From Alphaproteobacteria bacterium (lineage in GTDB: Bacteria > Pseudomonadota > Alphaproteobacteria > Sphingomonadales > Sphingomonadaceae): a stretch of DNA of 39,602 nt. The position numbers and the translations under genes are program-made. Location of the stretch: contig JAHJWA010000245.1 of the NCBI GenBank assembly GCA_018828205.1, positions 1 through 39,602 on the forward strand, written 5' to 3'. The notes under the pieces are model-generated. The model ran no database searches, had not been told where the DNA came from, and saw nothing but the letters and a program-made list of their open reading frames with translations. Of the stretch, positions 8,357-15,871 are shown in pieces. The number at the start of each line of letters is the position of its first letter. The stretch's first letter is position 1.

Positions 8357-9055
8357 TTAGCCACCCTTGGTCTCGGCATTGAACTCCCGAGCCAGCGCTA
8401 CAGCCTCGGTTAGACCCTCGAAGTTGATCGCGCCTGGAACCATATATGGCCCAATCAGGAGTGCTGGCGTGCCCTGCAGACCCATCTGTGCCGCCTGCAT
8501 TTTCGTGCGTCCGATCAGTTCATCTATTTCGGATCGGCGTGCTTCCAGATCGCGCTGTAGCTGCGTCCAGTCGACGCCGGCGCGATCGGCGGCGGCGCGA
8601 ATCTTGTCGGAGTCAAGCTTGCCCTGTGTCTGCATCAATGCATCGTTGAACTCAGCATGCTTGCCCTGCCATTGCGATGCGATTGCCGCACGTGCCGACT
8701 CCTCCGACGCTGCACCGAATAGCGGCAAATCCCGATAGACGACGCGCACGCGTCCATCTTCTTCAGCCAATCGGTTTAGCTCCGGATGCACCTTTCGACA
8801 GAAGGGACATTGGTAATCGGTGTAGAACACCACCGTCACATCGTAATCCGCCGGTTCGAGTTTGGGCGCGATTGGATCGTCGGCGATGGCAGCGCGCGCA
8901 GCCATTGCTTCCTCGCTGGCGGCAAGATCGCGCTCTTGCTGTCCGTGGGGCGCGCCGGAGGACGATCCATCGCCGGCGGTAGTCTGGGCATAGACGATCG
9001 CGGCACCGCCCAGCATCAGCGCCGAAATCGCAGTTATCAGGGGCCATCGAGCCAT
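8357..9055 (-). CDS. ScsC/DsbA-like periplasmic thioredoxin-fold protein
   Basis: This is a 232-residue exported thiol oxidoreductase. The ATG at 9055 is preferred over the one at 9061 because the GGAG site then lies 7 nt upstream. An N-terminal hydrophobic segment (about residues 4-23) is a signal peptide or anchor. A charged, helical stretch with an Ala/Glu-rich run (about 40-60) may form a short coiled coil, as in oligomeric ScsC. The active site is YQCPFCRK (C83, C86), and a cis-proline loop GTPALLIG follows. It is probably the redox partner of the adjacent ScsB-like protein, either reducing or isomerising disulfides. Confidence 0.87.
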   Translation of the reverse strand: MARWPLITAISALMLGGAAIVYAQTTAGDGSSSGAPHGQQERDLAASEEAMAARAAIADDPIAPKLEPADYDVTVVFYTDYQCPFCRKVHPELNRLAEEDGRVRVVYRDLPLFGAASEESARAAIASQWQGKHAEFNDALMQTQGKLDSDKIRAAADRAGVDWTQLQRDLEARRSEIDELIGRTKMQAAQMGLQGTPALLIGPYMVPGAINFEGLTEAVALAREFNAETKGG

Positions 9056-9057
9056 TA

Positions 9058-9858
9058 TCATTCTCCTCGTAGTTCATCCATCTGAGCGGTCATCGCCGCA
9101 CGCGAAATCTCGCCGACATGCGTCGCGACCACTTGGCCGGACTCATCGACAAAGAGTGTTGCCGGCAGCGCGGTATTCTCCAATGCACGCATCATCGCAG
9201 AGGACCGGTCGAGCACGACCGCGGCGGGGGAAACCCGGTTCGCGAGCAGATAATCTTGAATGGCGCGTGGCTCCTCGCCCTGATTGACGAGGAGGATCGG
9301 GATGTCCGAGGTTGCGGCCATATCAGCCAGCATTGGCAGCTCGCGGCGGCAAGGCGGGCACCAGGTCGCCCAAAGGTTCACGACGAAAGGTTGTCCTGTC
9401 AGATCTTCCGGTGTCACGGGCGATCCGCCAAGGCGCTCCAGTTGCGGCAAGTCCGGCAATGGTCGCGGATCGGGGCGCAGCAACGCTGAGGCTGCGAACC
9501 ACACTGCGCCGAACACTGCGACCGTCGCCAGTCCCTTGCCCATCGCCGCGACCGGTCTCATCCGCCAAGCGAGTATTGCTGCCGCCACGATCAGTCCTGC
9601 CCAAGCGGAGAAGCCGCCCTGCCAGAAGGCTAGGGACGACCACCAGTCATGCGCGAACGCATCGCCATGCTGGGCTACGTAGGCAATCCGCGCTGCAATA
9701 AGCCCTCCAACGATCGCAAGCCCAGTGGCCGGAACCGCGCTCGCACCTTCGCGCGGAAGAATGCGATCCATCGCGAACATAAACCCGATCAGCAGGGCAA
9801 CCGCGAGCAGGCGATCGGTGGCCAGAGCCAAAGGGCCGAGATTGACTACGCCGTCCAT
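9058..9858 (-). CDS. Membrane-anchored TlpA/ResA-like thioredoxin (ScsD-like) with an N-terminal multi-helix domain
   Basis: This is a 266-residue protein in two parts. Residues 1-125 contain about four membrane helices and resemble the start of prolipoprotein diacylglyceryl transferase-like membrane proteins. Residues about 145-266 are a TlpA-type thioredoxin domain with LWATWCPPCRRE (C167, C170) and a later cis-proline segment TALPATLFVD. The thioredoxin domain should face the periplasm. The gene ends 2 bp before the ScsC-like start, and the CTTAAA/CTTACG repeat at 9883-9899 lies 24 bp upstream of its start codon. The pairing with ScsB suggests a relay of reducing equivalents. Confidence 0.85.
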   Translation of the reverse strand: MDGVVNLGPLALATDRLLAVALLIGFMFAMDRILPREGASAVPATGLAIVGGLIAARIAYVAQHGDAFAHDWWSSLAFWQGGFSAWAGLIVAAAILAWRMRPVAAMGKGLATVAVFGAVWFAASALLRPDPRPLPDLPQLERLGGSPVTPEDLTGQPFVVNLWATWCPPCRRELPMLADMAATSDIPILLVNQGEEPRAIQDYLLANRVSPAAVVLDRSSAMMRALENTALPATLFVDESGQVVATHVGEISRAAMTAQMDELRGE

Positions 9859-9882
9859 GAGCAGGGCAAATCGCGGACCAAT

Positions 9883-9899
9883 CTTAAATGGCGCTTACG
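9883..9899. promoter_or_regulatory. PmrA/QseB-like direct repeat upstream of the Scs-like operon
   Basis: Two hexamers, CTTAAA (9883-9888) and CTTACG (9894-9899), are separated by 5 bp, giving 11-bp spacing. OmpR-family regulators of the PmrA/QseB type bind such direct repeats. The site fills most of the 57-bp gap between the DsrE-like gene and the TlpA-like gene. Binding by the neighbouring response regulator is inferred. Confidence 0.5.
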
Positions 9900-9915
9900 T
9901 CCAAAGTGGAGCGGG

Positions 9916-10425
9916 CTAGTCGTAAACGACTGCCCAACCGCGCAGTTGCAAATTCGTAAGCGTCGTGAGCGCCGAGGCATCTATCCGCACGTTTGGCGCG
10001 AGATCGTCGGCGTTCAACTGCGCACGGTGCATTGCCTGACTGCAAATCGCTATCGTTACGCCGGCGTCTTGTAGCGCGGCAATCAGCGAGAGATTGGGGT
10101 TATTGGAGATATTCGCAACGATTGGCGTCGCAGGTCCGTGAACCACCGCAACGATGTTGGCCGCCTCTGGAAGGACGCCACCTGATGCAAGCAGGTTCAG
10201 ATAGCGCGCTACCTTTTCGAGCGAGCGATTGACCTCGCCCGGGGGGGCTGCTTCCGTGATGCTGAAGACGACCCTGTAACGCAGATCAGGATCGGGCTGC
10301 TCCGCGGAGCCATCGATCGGCGCAATATTGCCAAAGGATGGCACAGCTACGGCACGCTCCTGCGCATGTGCCGTGGAATACATCAGAATAGTGGCTGTGA
10401 GTCCTAACAGGTAGTGACGAAGCAT
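9916..10425 (-). CDS. Exported DsrE-family protein
   Basis: This is a 169-residue protein with a clear signal peptide (residues 1-21, ending AHA). The mature part has a DsrE/DsrF-like alpha/beta layout: RYRVVFSITE, then NIVAVVHGPAT, then a strand GVTIAICSQAM with a single conserved Cys at 128. Cytoplasmic DsrE proteins carry sulfur as persulfide; exported relatives are common in proteobacteria but are poorly characterised. It is upstream of the Scs-like genes on the same strand and divergent from the response regulator, so it probably shares their control. A sulfur-binding role is inferred from family and context. Confidence 0.8.
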   Translation of the reverse strand: MLRHYLLGLTATILMYSTAHAQERAVAVPSFGNIAPIDGSAEQPDPDLRYRVVFSITEAAPPGEVNRSLEKVARYLNLLASGGVLPEAANIVAVVHGPATPIVANISNNPNLSLIAALQDAGVTIAICSQAMHRAQLNADDLAPNVRIDASALTTLTNLQLRGWAVVYD

Positions 10426-10469
10426 TCGAAAAGGGCCTCCAAGAATCCCGAGGTCGCTAGAAAACCAAG

Positions 10470-10497
10470 CTTACGGGCACCTTAAGCCTGCGCTAAG
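10470..10497. promoter_or_regulatory. Triple 11-bp-spaced repeat between the DsrE-like gene and the response regulator
   Basis: Three hexamers follow one another at 11-bp steps: CTTACG (10470-10475), CTTAAG (10481-10486) and GCTAAG (10492-10497). They lie in the divergent promoter region, 24 bp before the response-regulator start. The pattern fits an autoregulatory operator for a PmrA/QseB-type regulator. Confidence 0.6.
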
Positions 10498-10521
10498 CTC
10501 AAAGGCCGAGAAGGTTGCGAT

Positions 10522-11190
10522 ATGCGTATTCTGGTCATTGAGGACGACGATGTGCTGCGTGACGGGCTCTTCGAAGGGCTCGCACTGGAAGGCCATACGG
10601 TCGATGCGGTAGCGAATTGTGCCGATGCGCGCGAAGCGGTGGCGAGCTTCGCGCATGACGTCATCGTGCTCGATATCGGCTTGCCCGATGGCTCCGGCCT
10701 TGAATTGCTGCGCGAATGGCGCCTCGCGAGCCGCTCGACACCGGTTCTGTTGTTGACCGCGCGTAATATGACCGAAGACCGGATAGAGGGCTTGGACCTC
10801 GGCGCAGACGATTATCTCGGCAAGCCGTTCGATCTTGGCGAACTCGCCGCGAGGCTGCGGGCTTTGACACGCCGTGACCGTGGACGTGCGGATCCGACGA
10901 TACGCCTCGGGACGCTGGAGATCGATCCGGCTACACGCCGTGTCTGCGCCAAGGGCGAAACAGTATATCTCTCCCGGCGTGAATACTCAGTGTTGGAAGC
11001 GCTCACTCGGTATCCTGACCATATCGTCTCGCGCGCGCAGATCGAAGAGGCGATCTACGGTTGGAATGAAGAGGTCGGCTCGAACGCAGTCGAAGTGCAT
11101 ATCCACAAACTGCGAGCAAAACTCGGCCCTGACGTGATCGAAACGGTGCGAGGGCTCGGTTATCGGATCAGTTCGGAGCAAGGCGGATGA
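10522..11190 (+). CDS. OmpR/PhoB-family response regulator, PmrA/QseB-like
   Basis: This is a 222-residue two-domain regulator. The receiver domain (1-115) has the acidic pocket IEDDD, phospho-acceptor D51 (VLDIGLPDGSG), T79 and K101 (GKPFD). The winged-helix DNA-binding domain (about 125-220) contains LSRREYSVLEAL and ends with the VRGLGYRI signature. It overlaps the kinase gene by 4 nt (ATGA). It probably controls its own promoter and the divergent thiol-redox genes through the CTTAAG-like repeats. The signal sensed is unknown; periplasmic redox or metal stress is likely from context. Confidence 0.93.
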   Translation: MRILVIEDDDVLRDGLFEGLALEGHTVDAVANCADAREAVASFAHDVIVLDIGLPDGSGLELLREWRLASRSTPVLLLTARNMTEDRIEGLDLGADDYLGKPFDLGELAARLRALTRRDRGRADPTIRLGTLEIDPATRRVCAKGETVYLSRREYSVLEALTRYPDHIVSRAQIEEAIYGWNEEVGSNAVEVHIHKLRAKLGPDVIETVRGLGYRISSEQGG

Positions 11191-12524
11191 CGTCGCTACG
11201 CCTCCGCCTTTTCCTGCTGATCGTTGCAGCGACTGCTCTGGTGTGGTCACTGGCGGCGGCTTGGACCGCCCTGAGCGCGCGAGACAATGTCGAGCGAGTG
11301 CTCGATGCAAGACTTCGTGAGGCGGCAGTGATGGTCGCTTCGCTTGGTTATGCGGACGGCGCCTCGTCGACCAATACCGTGCGTCCCGCACCAATCCCGC
11401 TGCCATCCTACGAGCGGCAGCTATCATGCCAGATCTGGTCTGTGTCCGGCAATCTACTCGGCATTTCCGAAGGAGCGCCGACGCAAGCCCTATCGGCGGG
11501 CAAGCGCGGATTCAGCGAGCCGGTGGTCGAAGGCGTCGCCTGGCGTGTCTACACTCATGTCGCGCCCGATACGGGAGTTACGATCATGGTCGGCGATACG
11601 TTGGCCGTGCGGCGGCAACTCATCACCGGCTTAGTGCAAGGTCTGTTAGTTCCCGCGATGGTCGGCCTTATTGCGCTGGCTTTCCTTCTTTGGATCGGCG
11701 TTGGACGTGGACTTGGCCCGGTGCGGCGGATCGCTGAGGCGATCGCGGCTCGCGAACCCGACGACCAGAGTCCGCTCGAAGTTAATCCAGTGCCGCGCGA
11801 ATTGGCGGCACTGACGCAGGAAATTGACCAGCTGTTCTCGCGAATCGAGCAGCTGCGGAGCGGCGAGAAGCGGTTTATGGCGAGTGCGGCGCACGAGATG
11901 CTGACGCCGCTGGCGGGTTTGCGGACCCATGCAGACATTGCGCTGCGCGCGAGAGAGGACGAAACCCGTGAGCGCGCACTCGAACGCATCCGGCAATCTG
12001 TCGACCGAACTGCGCGACTTGTCCGTCAGCTTCTCGAATGGTCGAGACATGATGCGAAGAGCTCGTCCCTCGGCGAAACCGCCGTCGTCGGCCCCGCCGC
12101 CGAAATCGTGCAGGAGGAACTGGCACACCTATTGGAGCGGCGCGACGTAAGGCTGGTCATCACCGATGCGGCACGAGCGCAGCAAGTGCCCATACCGCAA
12201 GAAGCCCTGATCATCGCATTGCGTAATCTTGTTGAAAATGCAGCATTGCATGGACCGAAGCCCGGTATGGTTACGATCGACGCCGAGCGAGAGGGCTTCG
12301 CGGTCACAGATGAGGGTGGCGGCATATCGCCTGAAGACGCTGCGGCGATGCTGGAGCCCTTTTCGCGTGGTTCGGCAACCAATCTGCCGGGCAGCGGGCT
12401 GGGACTGGCCATCGCGGCCGCGGCGCTCAAGCCGCGCATGATACTTTCTTTCGAGCAGACTGAAGGCGGCTTCCGTGTTAATGTGGAGCCCTCGTTTAGG
12501 CTAGAAAGACCAGTCACTGCCTAG
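11187..12524 (+). CDS. Sensor histidine kinase, QseC/PmrB-like
   Basis: This is a 445-residue membrane kinase paired with the preceding regulator. It has a first membrane helix (about 7-28), a periplasmic domain (about 30-148) with a single Cys at 81, a second helix (about 152-172), a HAMP-like linker, then a DHp region with H236 in AAHEMLTPLAG. The usual HELRTPL box is changed to HEMLTPL. The ATPase domain has an N box (NLVENAALHG) and the G boxes DEGGGIS and GSGLGLAIA. The 3' end overlaps the stop of the convergent L,D-transpeptidase relic by about 11 nt. Confidence 0.93.
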   Translation: MTSLRLRLFLLIVAATALVWSLAAAWTALSARDNVERVLDARLREAAVMVASLGYADGASSTNTVRPAPIPLPSYERQLSCQIWSVSGNLLGISEGAPTQALSAGKRGFSEPVVEGVAWRVYTHVAPDTGVTIMVGDTLAVRRQLITGLVQGLLVPAMVGLIALAFLLWIGVGRGLGPVRRIAEAIAAREPDDQSPLEVNPVPRELAALTQEIDQLFSRIEQLRSGEKRFMASAAHEMLTPLAGLRTHADIALRAREDETRERALERIRQSVDRTARLVRQLLEWSRHDAKSSSLGETAVVGPAAEIVQEELAHLLERRDVRLVITDAARAQQVPIPQEALIIALRNLVENAALHGPKPGMVTIDAEREGFAVTDEGGGISPEDAAAMLEPFSRGSATNLPGSGLGLAIAAAALKPRMILSFEQTEGGFRVNVEPSFRLERPVTA

Positions 12525-12738
12525 TCGAATCGCCGAGGCCTATAAATATACCATCGGTGATGATGACCTTGTCGCCCTTGGCGGTAATAGCAAAAAGCCT
12601 GTCCCATGAACGGATCTGGCGCCACCACACAGCCGTGGCTGACATTGCCATTCTCCATTTCCGATCCTCTGTGAATGGCGATGCCGTCCCAGGTCAGGCG
12701 TAGTGTCCACGGCATGGGCGCTTCGTCGTAGATGCTCA
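12514..12738 (-). pseudogene. 3' fragment of an L,D-transpeptidase (YkuD family), frameshifted
   Basis: Only the catalytic end of the protein is present: PWTLRLTWDGIAIH, then NVSHGCV with the SHGC active-site motif. After about 12620 the frame is wrong. A shift near 12606-12620 restores the family ending: WDRLFAITAKGDKVIITDG then a TGA at 12514-12516, inside the kinase gene on the other strand. The N-terminal half is missing and replaced by part of an RND transporter. It could still be translated as a 116-residue hybrid ending at 12521, but is unlikely to be active. Confidence 0.8.
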
Positions 12739-12871
12739 TCGGCACGCCGATACGGGGAAAAATATCGACGGGCGTGCGTGCGACCGACAGCAGCCCCGCA
12801 GCCGCGATGACGATCGCGAGCACTACATAGCTAAGTGGTTTGGCGAGCGCCGTGCGCACCAGCGCCACCAT
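12736..12871 (-). pseudogene. 5' fragment of an RND efflux permease, fused to the L,D-transpeptidase remnant
   Basis: About 45 residues read as the N-terminus of an AcrB/CzcA-type pump: MVALVRTALAKPLSY, a first membrane helix, then RTPVDIFPRIGVP, which is the start of the periplasmic domain. The homology stops there and L,D-transpeptidase sequence follows in the same frame. A deletion that joined two genes is the simplest explanation. A repeat that matches the regulator box lies 71 bp upstream, so the intact pump may once have been in that regulon. Confidence 0.8.
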
Positions 12872-13167
12872 CGGTCCGACGTTGGCGGCGCGATAATCTT
12901 ACTCGGTTCGATCCTTCATAAAGCCTCAAAAGGCGCATGATCTTAAGCAGAGCTTATGCCCTCGGCATTCAAGCAGTTGCACTGCTACCCAACCATTGAC
13001 CACTCGGGCCTGGAGCTTTCCGCCTTGCTCAGGTCCAGTGGGCTGGTTTCACCGGCTGAGTTTGCCAGCATGGCCGAGGGGATATTCCCGATCGCGCTAT
13101 GCGGTCGATCTTTGATCGGACCGCGTGCCGGGATCATGCTTTCGGCACGCGATCACCCGTCTAGACA
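12872..13167. other. Intergenic region with a CTTAAG-like box
   Basis: This stretch separates the RND relic from the methyltransferase stop. Apart from the regulator-like repeat at 12942-12958 I see no convincing gene or strong hairpin. A plus-strand frame from 12956 crosses into the methyltransferase gene and has no recognisable features. Confidence 0.4.
12942..12958. promoter_or_regulatory. PmrA/QseB-like direct repeat upstream of the RND relic
   Basis: CTTAAG (12942-12947) and CTTATG (12953-12958) are separated by 5 bp. This is the closest match in the window to a PmrA/QseB box. It lies 71 bp before the start codon of the broken RND gene. Confidence 0.55.
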
Positions 13168-13791
13168 CTATTGCGCCGGACCGCGAAAGGCGCACCAGCA
13201 GAATGCCTGCGAAGTGCCCCAGGGCGTGATATGGGTTTCGCGCCAGGTTTCCAGCAGTTCGAACGACGCCGGCATTTCGGCTGCAAGCTTTTCGGAGTCG
13301 TAACGAATGATCGGCAAGCCGCTGCACTTTTCCGGCCCGTCTGGTGCAAATGTCGCGATCAGGACGAGGCCATTTGGAGTCAGGCCCCGAAGCAAGGCCT
13401 GCCGATAAGCTGCCCGCTGGTCCGGTTGGACAAGAAAATGGAACACCGCGCGATCGTGCCAAACGTCATAAACGCGGGCAGGAACCCAATCCGTCATGTC
13501 GGCAACTACCCAATCGATCCGATCTGCCACACTGCCGAGCCGGGCCCGTGTCTGATCCAACGCCGAGGGAGCAATGTCGAGCACGGTGATGTCTTCCCAG
13601 CCGCTGTCGACAAGGGCATCCACCAGAGTGGAGGTGCCGCCTCCAATATCGATCACAGATGACCCAGGCGCTGCGCCGAACCGTTCTAACGCTTCGAGCG
13701 AGAGGGTTGGAACGGACTGGAACCAGCTGACTTCCGAGGACGCCTTCTCGGCATAGACACGTTGCCAATGACTCGGGCCAATATTGTCCAT
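13168..13791 (-). CDS. Class I SAM-dependent methyltransferase
   Basis: This is a 207-residue methyltransferase starting at the ATG at 13791 (MDNIGPSHWQRVYAEK). The SAM-binding motif I is VIDIGGGTS, followed by an acidic motif VLDIAPSALD and the post-motif DMTDWVPA. The C-terminus ends PWGTSQAFCWCAFR, a tail common in a small family near sulfur and stress genes. The substrate is unknown. It is the third gene after the MBL-rhodanese fusion, with a 35-bp gap to the preceding methyltransferase. A thiol or sulfide substrate is only a suggestion from context. Confidence 0.85.
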   Translation of the reverse strand: MDNIGPSHWQRVYAEKASSEVSWFQSVPTLSLEALERFGAAPGSSVIDIGGGTSTLVDALVDSGWEDITVLDIAPSALDQTRARLGSVADRIDWVVADMTDWVPARVYDVWHDRAVFHFLVQPDQRAAYRQALLRGLTPNGLVLIATFAPDGPEKCSGLPIIRYDSEKLAAEMPASFELLETWRETHITPWGTSQAFCWCAFRGPAQ

Positions 13792-13826
13792 TTCACATCC
13801 TCTATTCACTCGTGAGCATAAGCCGG

Positions 13827-14450
13827 TCACGCGTTGCGCTTGCGAGCGATCAGGTCGATCAGCGCCGACTTGCCCGAATGGCCACGCCCTTCGTCGATCT
13901 CGGCGTCGTAGGCCTCCAGCAATTCGATTTCCCACGCCGAAAAGGCGCGGCGTAGACCGTCCTCCGTGTAAAGATTCTCGATATTAGGCGGCCCGCCTGT
14001 CCCGTAGACCAGCTGTTCTTCGCGGTAGCCTTCCAGCAGCAGCAAGCCGCCTGGTTTCAGCGAGCGGTGTATGCCTTCGAACATTTGCTCTCGTAATTCC
14101 GGGCCGGCAAACTGGATGAAGATGCCGACTACGGCATCGAAAGCGCTTTCGGGCCATTCCCATCCGGCGAGATCTACCCGCCGATATTCGACTTCGACGC
14201 CACGCCGCTCAGCGAGAGCTCGCGCTTTATCGAGCGCCCTTTCCGAAACGTCGGTCGCGACGACGCGATGTCCATGCTGGGCCAGGAACACGCTGTTTCG
14301 CCCTTCGCCATCGGCGATCGCCAGGACCTTCGACCCGGGAGCCAGGCGATGCACCTCGCGCGCGAGGAATGCGTTCGGTGCAGTCCCGAACAGATATTCG
14401 TCCGTCGCATAGCGCTCATCCCAGAAGGCTGCCTGATCCGGTTCAGCCAT
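13827..14450 (-). CDS. Class I SAM-dependent methyltransferase, TehB-like
   Basis: This is a 207-residue protein starting MAEPDQAAFWDERYATDEY. The SAM site is VLAIADGEGRNSVFLA, followed by VVATDVSERALDKA; this arrangement is typical of the tellurite/thiopurine-type methyltransferase group. The GIFIQFAGPELREQ and LLLEGYREEQ segments also fit. The start overlaps the stop of the MBL-rhodanese gene by 8 nt, which implies co-translation. TehB-type enzymes methylate oxyanions or chalcogen compounds, so a role in detoxifying reduced sulfur is plausible but not shown. Confidence 0.85.
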   Translation of the reverse strand: MAEPDQAAFWDERYATDEYLFGTAPNAFLAREVHRLAPGSKVLAIADGEGRNSVFLAQHGHRVVATDVSERALDKARALAERRGVEVEYRRVDLAGWEWPESAFDAVVGIFIQFAGPELREQMFEGIHRSLKPGGLLLLEGYREEQLVYGTGGPPNIENLYTEDGLRRAFSAWEIELLEAYDAEIDEGRGHSGKSALIDLIARKRNA

Positions 14451-15795
14451 GTGCCGCTTTCCACGCACCCATGGAGCCAAGATAGACGTCCAGCTTTTCG
14501 AAGCCGCGGCTCGCAAGCCAGCCGGCAGCGACCGTGGCACGCATTCCGCTGGCGCACATCAACGTGTAGTGCTGTCCCGGATCAAGGTCGCGATATTGCT
14601 CGTTGAGTTCGCCCACGTAGATATGCTGGGAGCCTTCGATAGCGCCTTCTGCGCGTTCGTCCGCATCCCTCACATCAAGTAGCGACCAGCCACCTTCGTC
14701 GCTTTCCAGTCGTCGTTCGACTTCGTCGGTCCCGACCATGGGGATGGTTCGCATTGACTTGCCTTTGGCAGCTGCGGGAACGACGCCGACATAGCCGCCC
14801 TGGATATTGTCGAGCGCGATCCGCACGAGATGCGTCATGGCAGCTGCCAGCTGGTCCTCATCCGAAGCGACGAGCACGACGCTCTCGCCCTCACGTATGA
14901 ACCATCCCGCGAATGCCGAGATCATGCCCACCGGCAGGTTCATCGCTCCGGGCAGATGGCCAGACGCGAAGGCAAGTGGTTCGCGCACATCGACGAGGTG
15001 ATCTGCGTCGATGTTGCCAAGCTCCGACAAGGACAGGCGCCTGGGCCGCATTACGCGAGGCGCTGGCTCCCCGCCTTCTAGGTTCAGCCTTTCCATCAAT
15101 CGGAAATAGGGTGGCTGGTAGTGGTTTTCCTCCAGCTTGAAATCGATGAAGGCATCCCGGCTCCCGAACTGCAGGCGCGGGTTGTTTGCGCGCTCATGGC
15201 CGAGTGTCGAAAATTCCCGCTCCGCCATGCCCGAGCCGCAGACCGAGCCTGCCCCGTGTGCCGGATAGAGAATGACCCGATCTCCGAGGGCCAGGATCTT
15301 CTCCAGGGAATCGTAGAGAAGGCCTGCCACTTCGCGCTTGCGATCAGGATAGAAGTCCGTGCGACCGACGTCGCCGACGAATAGAGCGTCTCCGGTGAAT
15401 ACGCCGACCGGGCCATCGGGATAGGCGGTATCGTGCAGCACGAATGCAAGGTGATCGTCGGTGTGACCCGGCGTTTCCAGAACCCTGATTTTCATCTGGC
15501 CGATCTCGAACTCATCGCCTTCATGCACAGTCTCGGCATATTCGACCGTGCCGTCTGCGTTGGGACCATGCAGGACGCGCGCGCCGGTCAATTCTTTCAG
15601 GACAGGCGCGCCCGATACGAGATCCTCGTTACGGTGGGTCTCGAAAATATGGGTGATCTCCAGCCCTTCAGCGCGCGCCATTTCGACATAGCATTCGCAA
15701 TCACGGCGCGGATCGATGACGGCCGCCTTGCCGCCCGAACCGATCAGGTAGGATAGGTGGGACAGTCCCGGCGTCTTGATTTTCTCGAGCAGCAT
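14443..15795 (-). CDS. MBL-fold hydrolase fused to two rhodanese domains
   Basis: This is a 450-residue fusion. Residues 1-235 are a metallo-beta-lactamase fold related to persulfide dioxygenases, with ETPGHTDDH and FTGDALFVGDVGRTD. The usual HxHxDH metal motif reads H54-R-N56-E-D58-L. The first rhodanese domain (about 255-350) has no catalytic Cys: its loop reads VVLVASDEDQ. The second (about 355-450) has C414 in LMCASGMRA and should be able to carry persulfide. GGAGG sits well placed before the ATG. It heads an operon with two methyltransferases. Similar fusions (CstB-like) convert persulfides to thiosulfate, but the altered metal site makes the activity here uncertain. Confidence 0.88.
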   Translation of the reverse strand: MLLEKIKTPGLSHLSYLIGSGGKAAVIDPRRDCECYVEMARAEGLEITHIFETHRNEDLVSGAPVLKELTGARVLHGPNADGTVEYAETVHEGDEFEIGQMKIRVLETPGHTDDHLAFVLHDTAYPDGPVGVFTGDALFVGDVGRTDFYPDRKREVAGLLYDSLEKILALGDRVILYPAHGAGSVCGSGMAEREFSTLGHERANNPRLQFGSRDAFIDFKLEENHYQPPYFRLMERLNLEGGEPAPRVMRPRRLSLSELGNIDADHLVDVREPLAFASGHLPGAMNLPVGMISAFAGWFIREGESVVLVASDEDQLAAAMTHLVRIALDNIQGGYVGVVPAAAKGKSMRTIPMVGTDEVERRLESDEGGWSLLDVRDADERAEGAIEGSQHIYVGELNEQYRDLDPGQHYTLMCASGMRATVAAGWLASRGFEKLDVYLGSMGAWKAAHG

Positions 15796-15813
15796 AGTGC
15801 CTCCTTCATTTGG

Positions 15814-15846
15814 AAAAAGCGGGATCGGCGCGAACCGATCCCGCTT
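15814..15846 (-). terminator. Rho-independent terminator after the 1-Cys peroxiredoxin gene
   Basis: A 12-bp perfect stem, AAGCGGGATCGG (15817-15828) with CCGATCCCGCTT (15835-15846), closes a 6-nt loop. Read on the minus strand it is followed by TTTTTCC. It separates the peroxiredoxin gene from the MBL-rhodanese operon. Confidence 0.85.
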
Positions 15847-15871
15847 CTAGAAATTCGATGAGGTATTTCGC

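Noticed and set aside
12956..13303. Plus-strand frame of 115 codons that starts in the CTTATG half-site
   Set aside because: It overlaps the end of a confident methyltransferase gene, has no ribosome site and no family resemblance.
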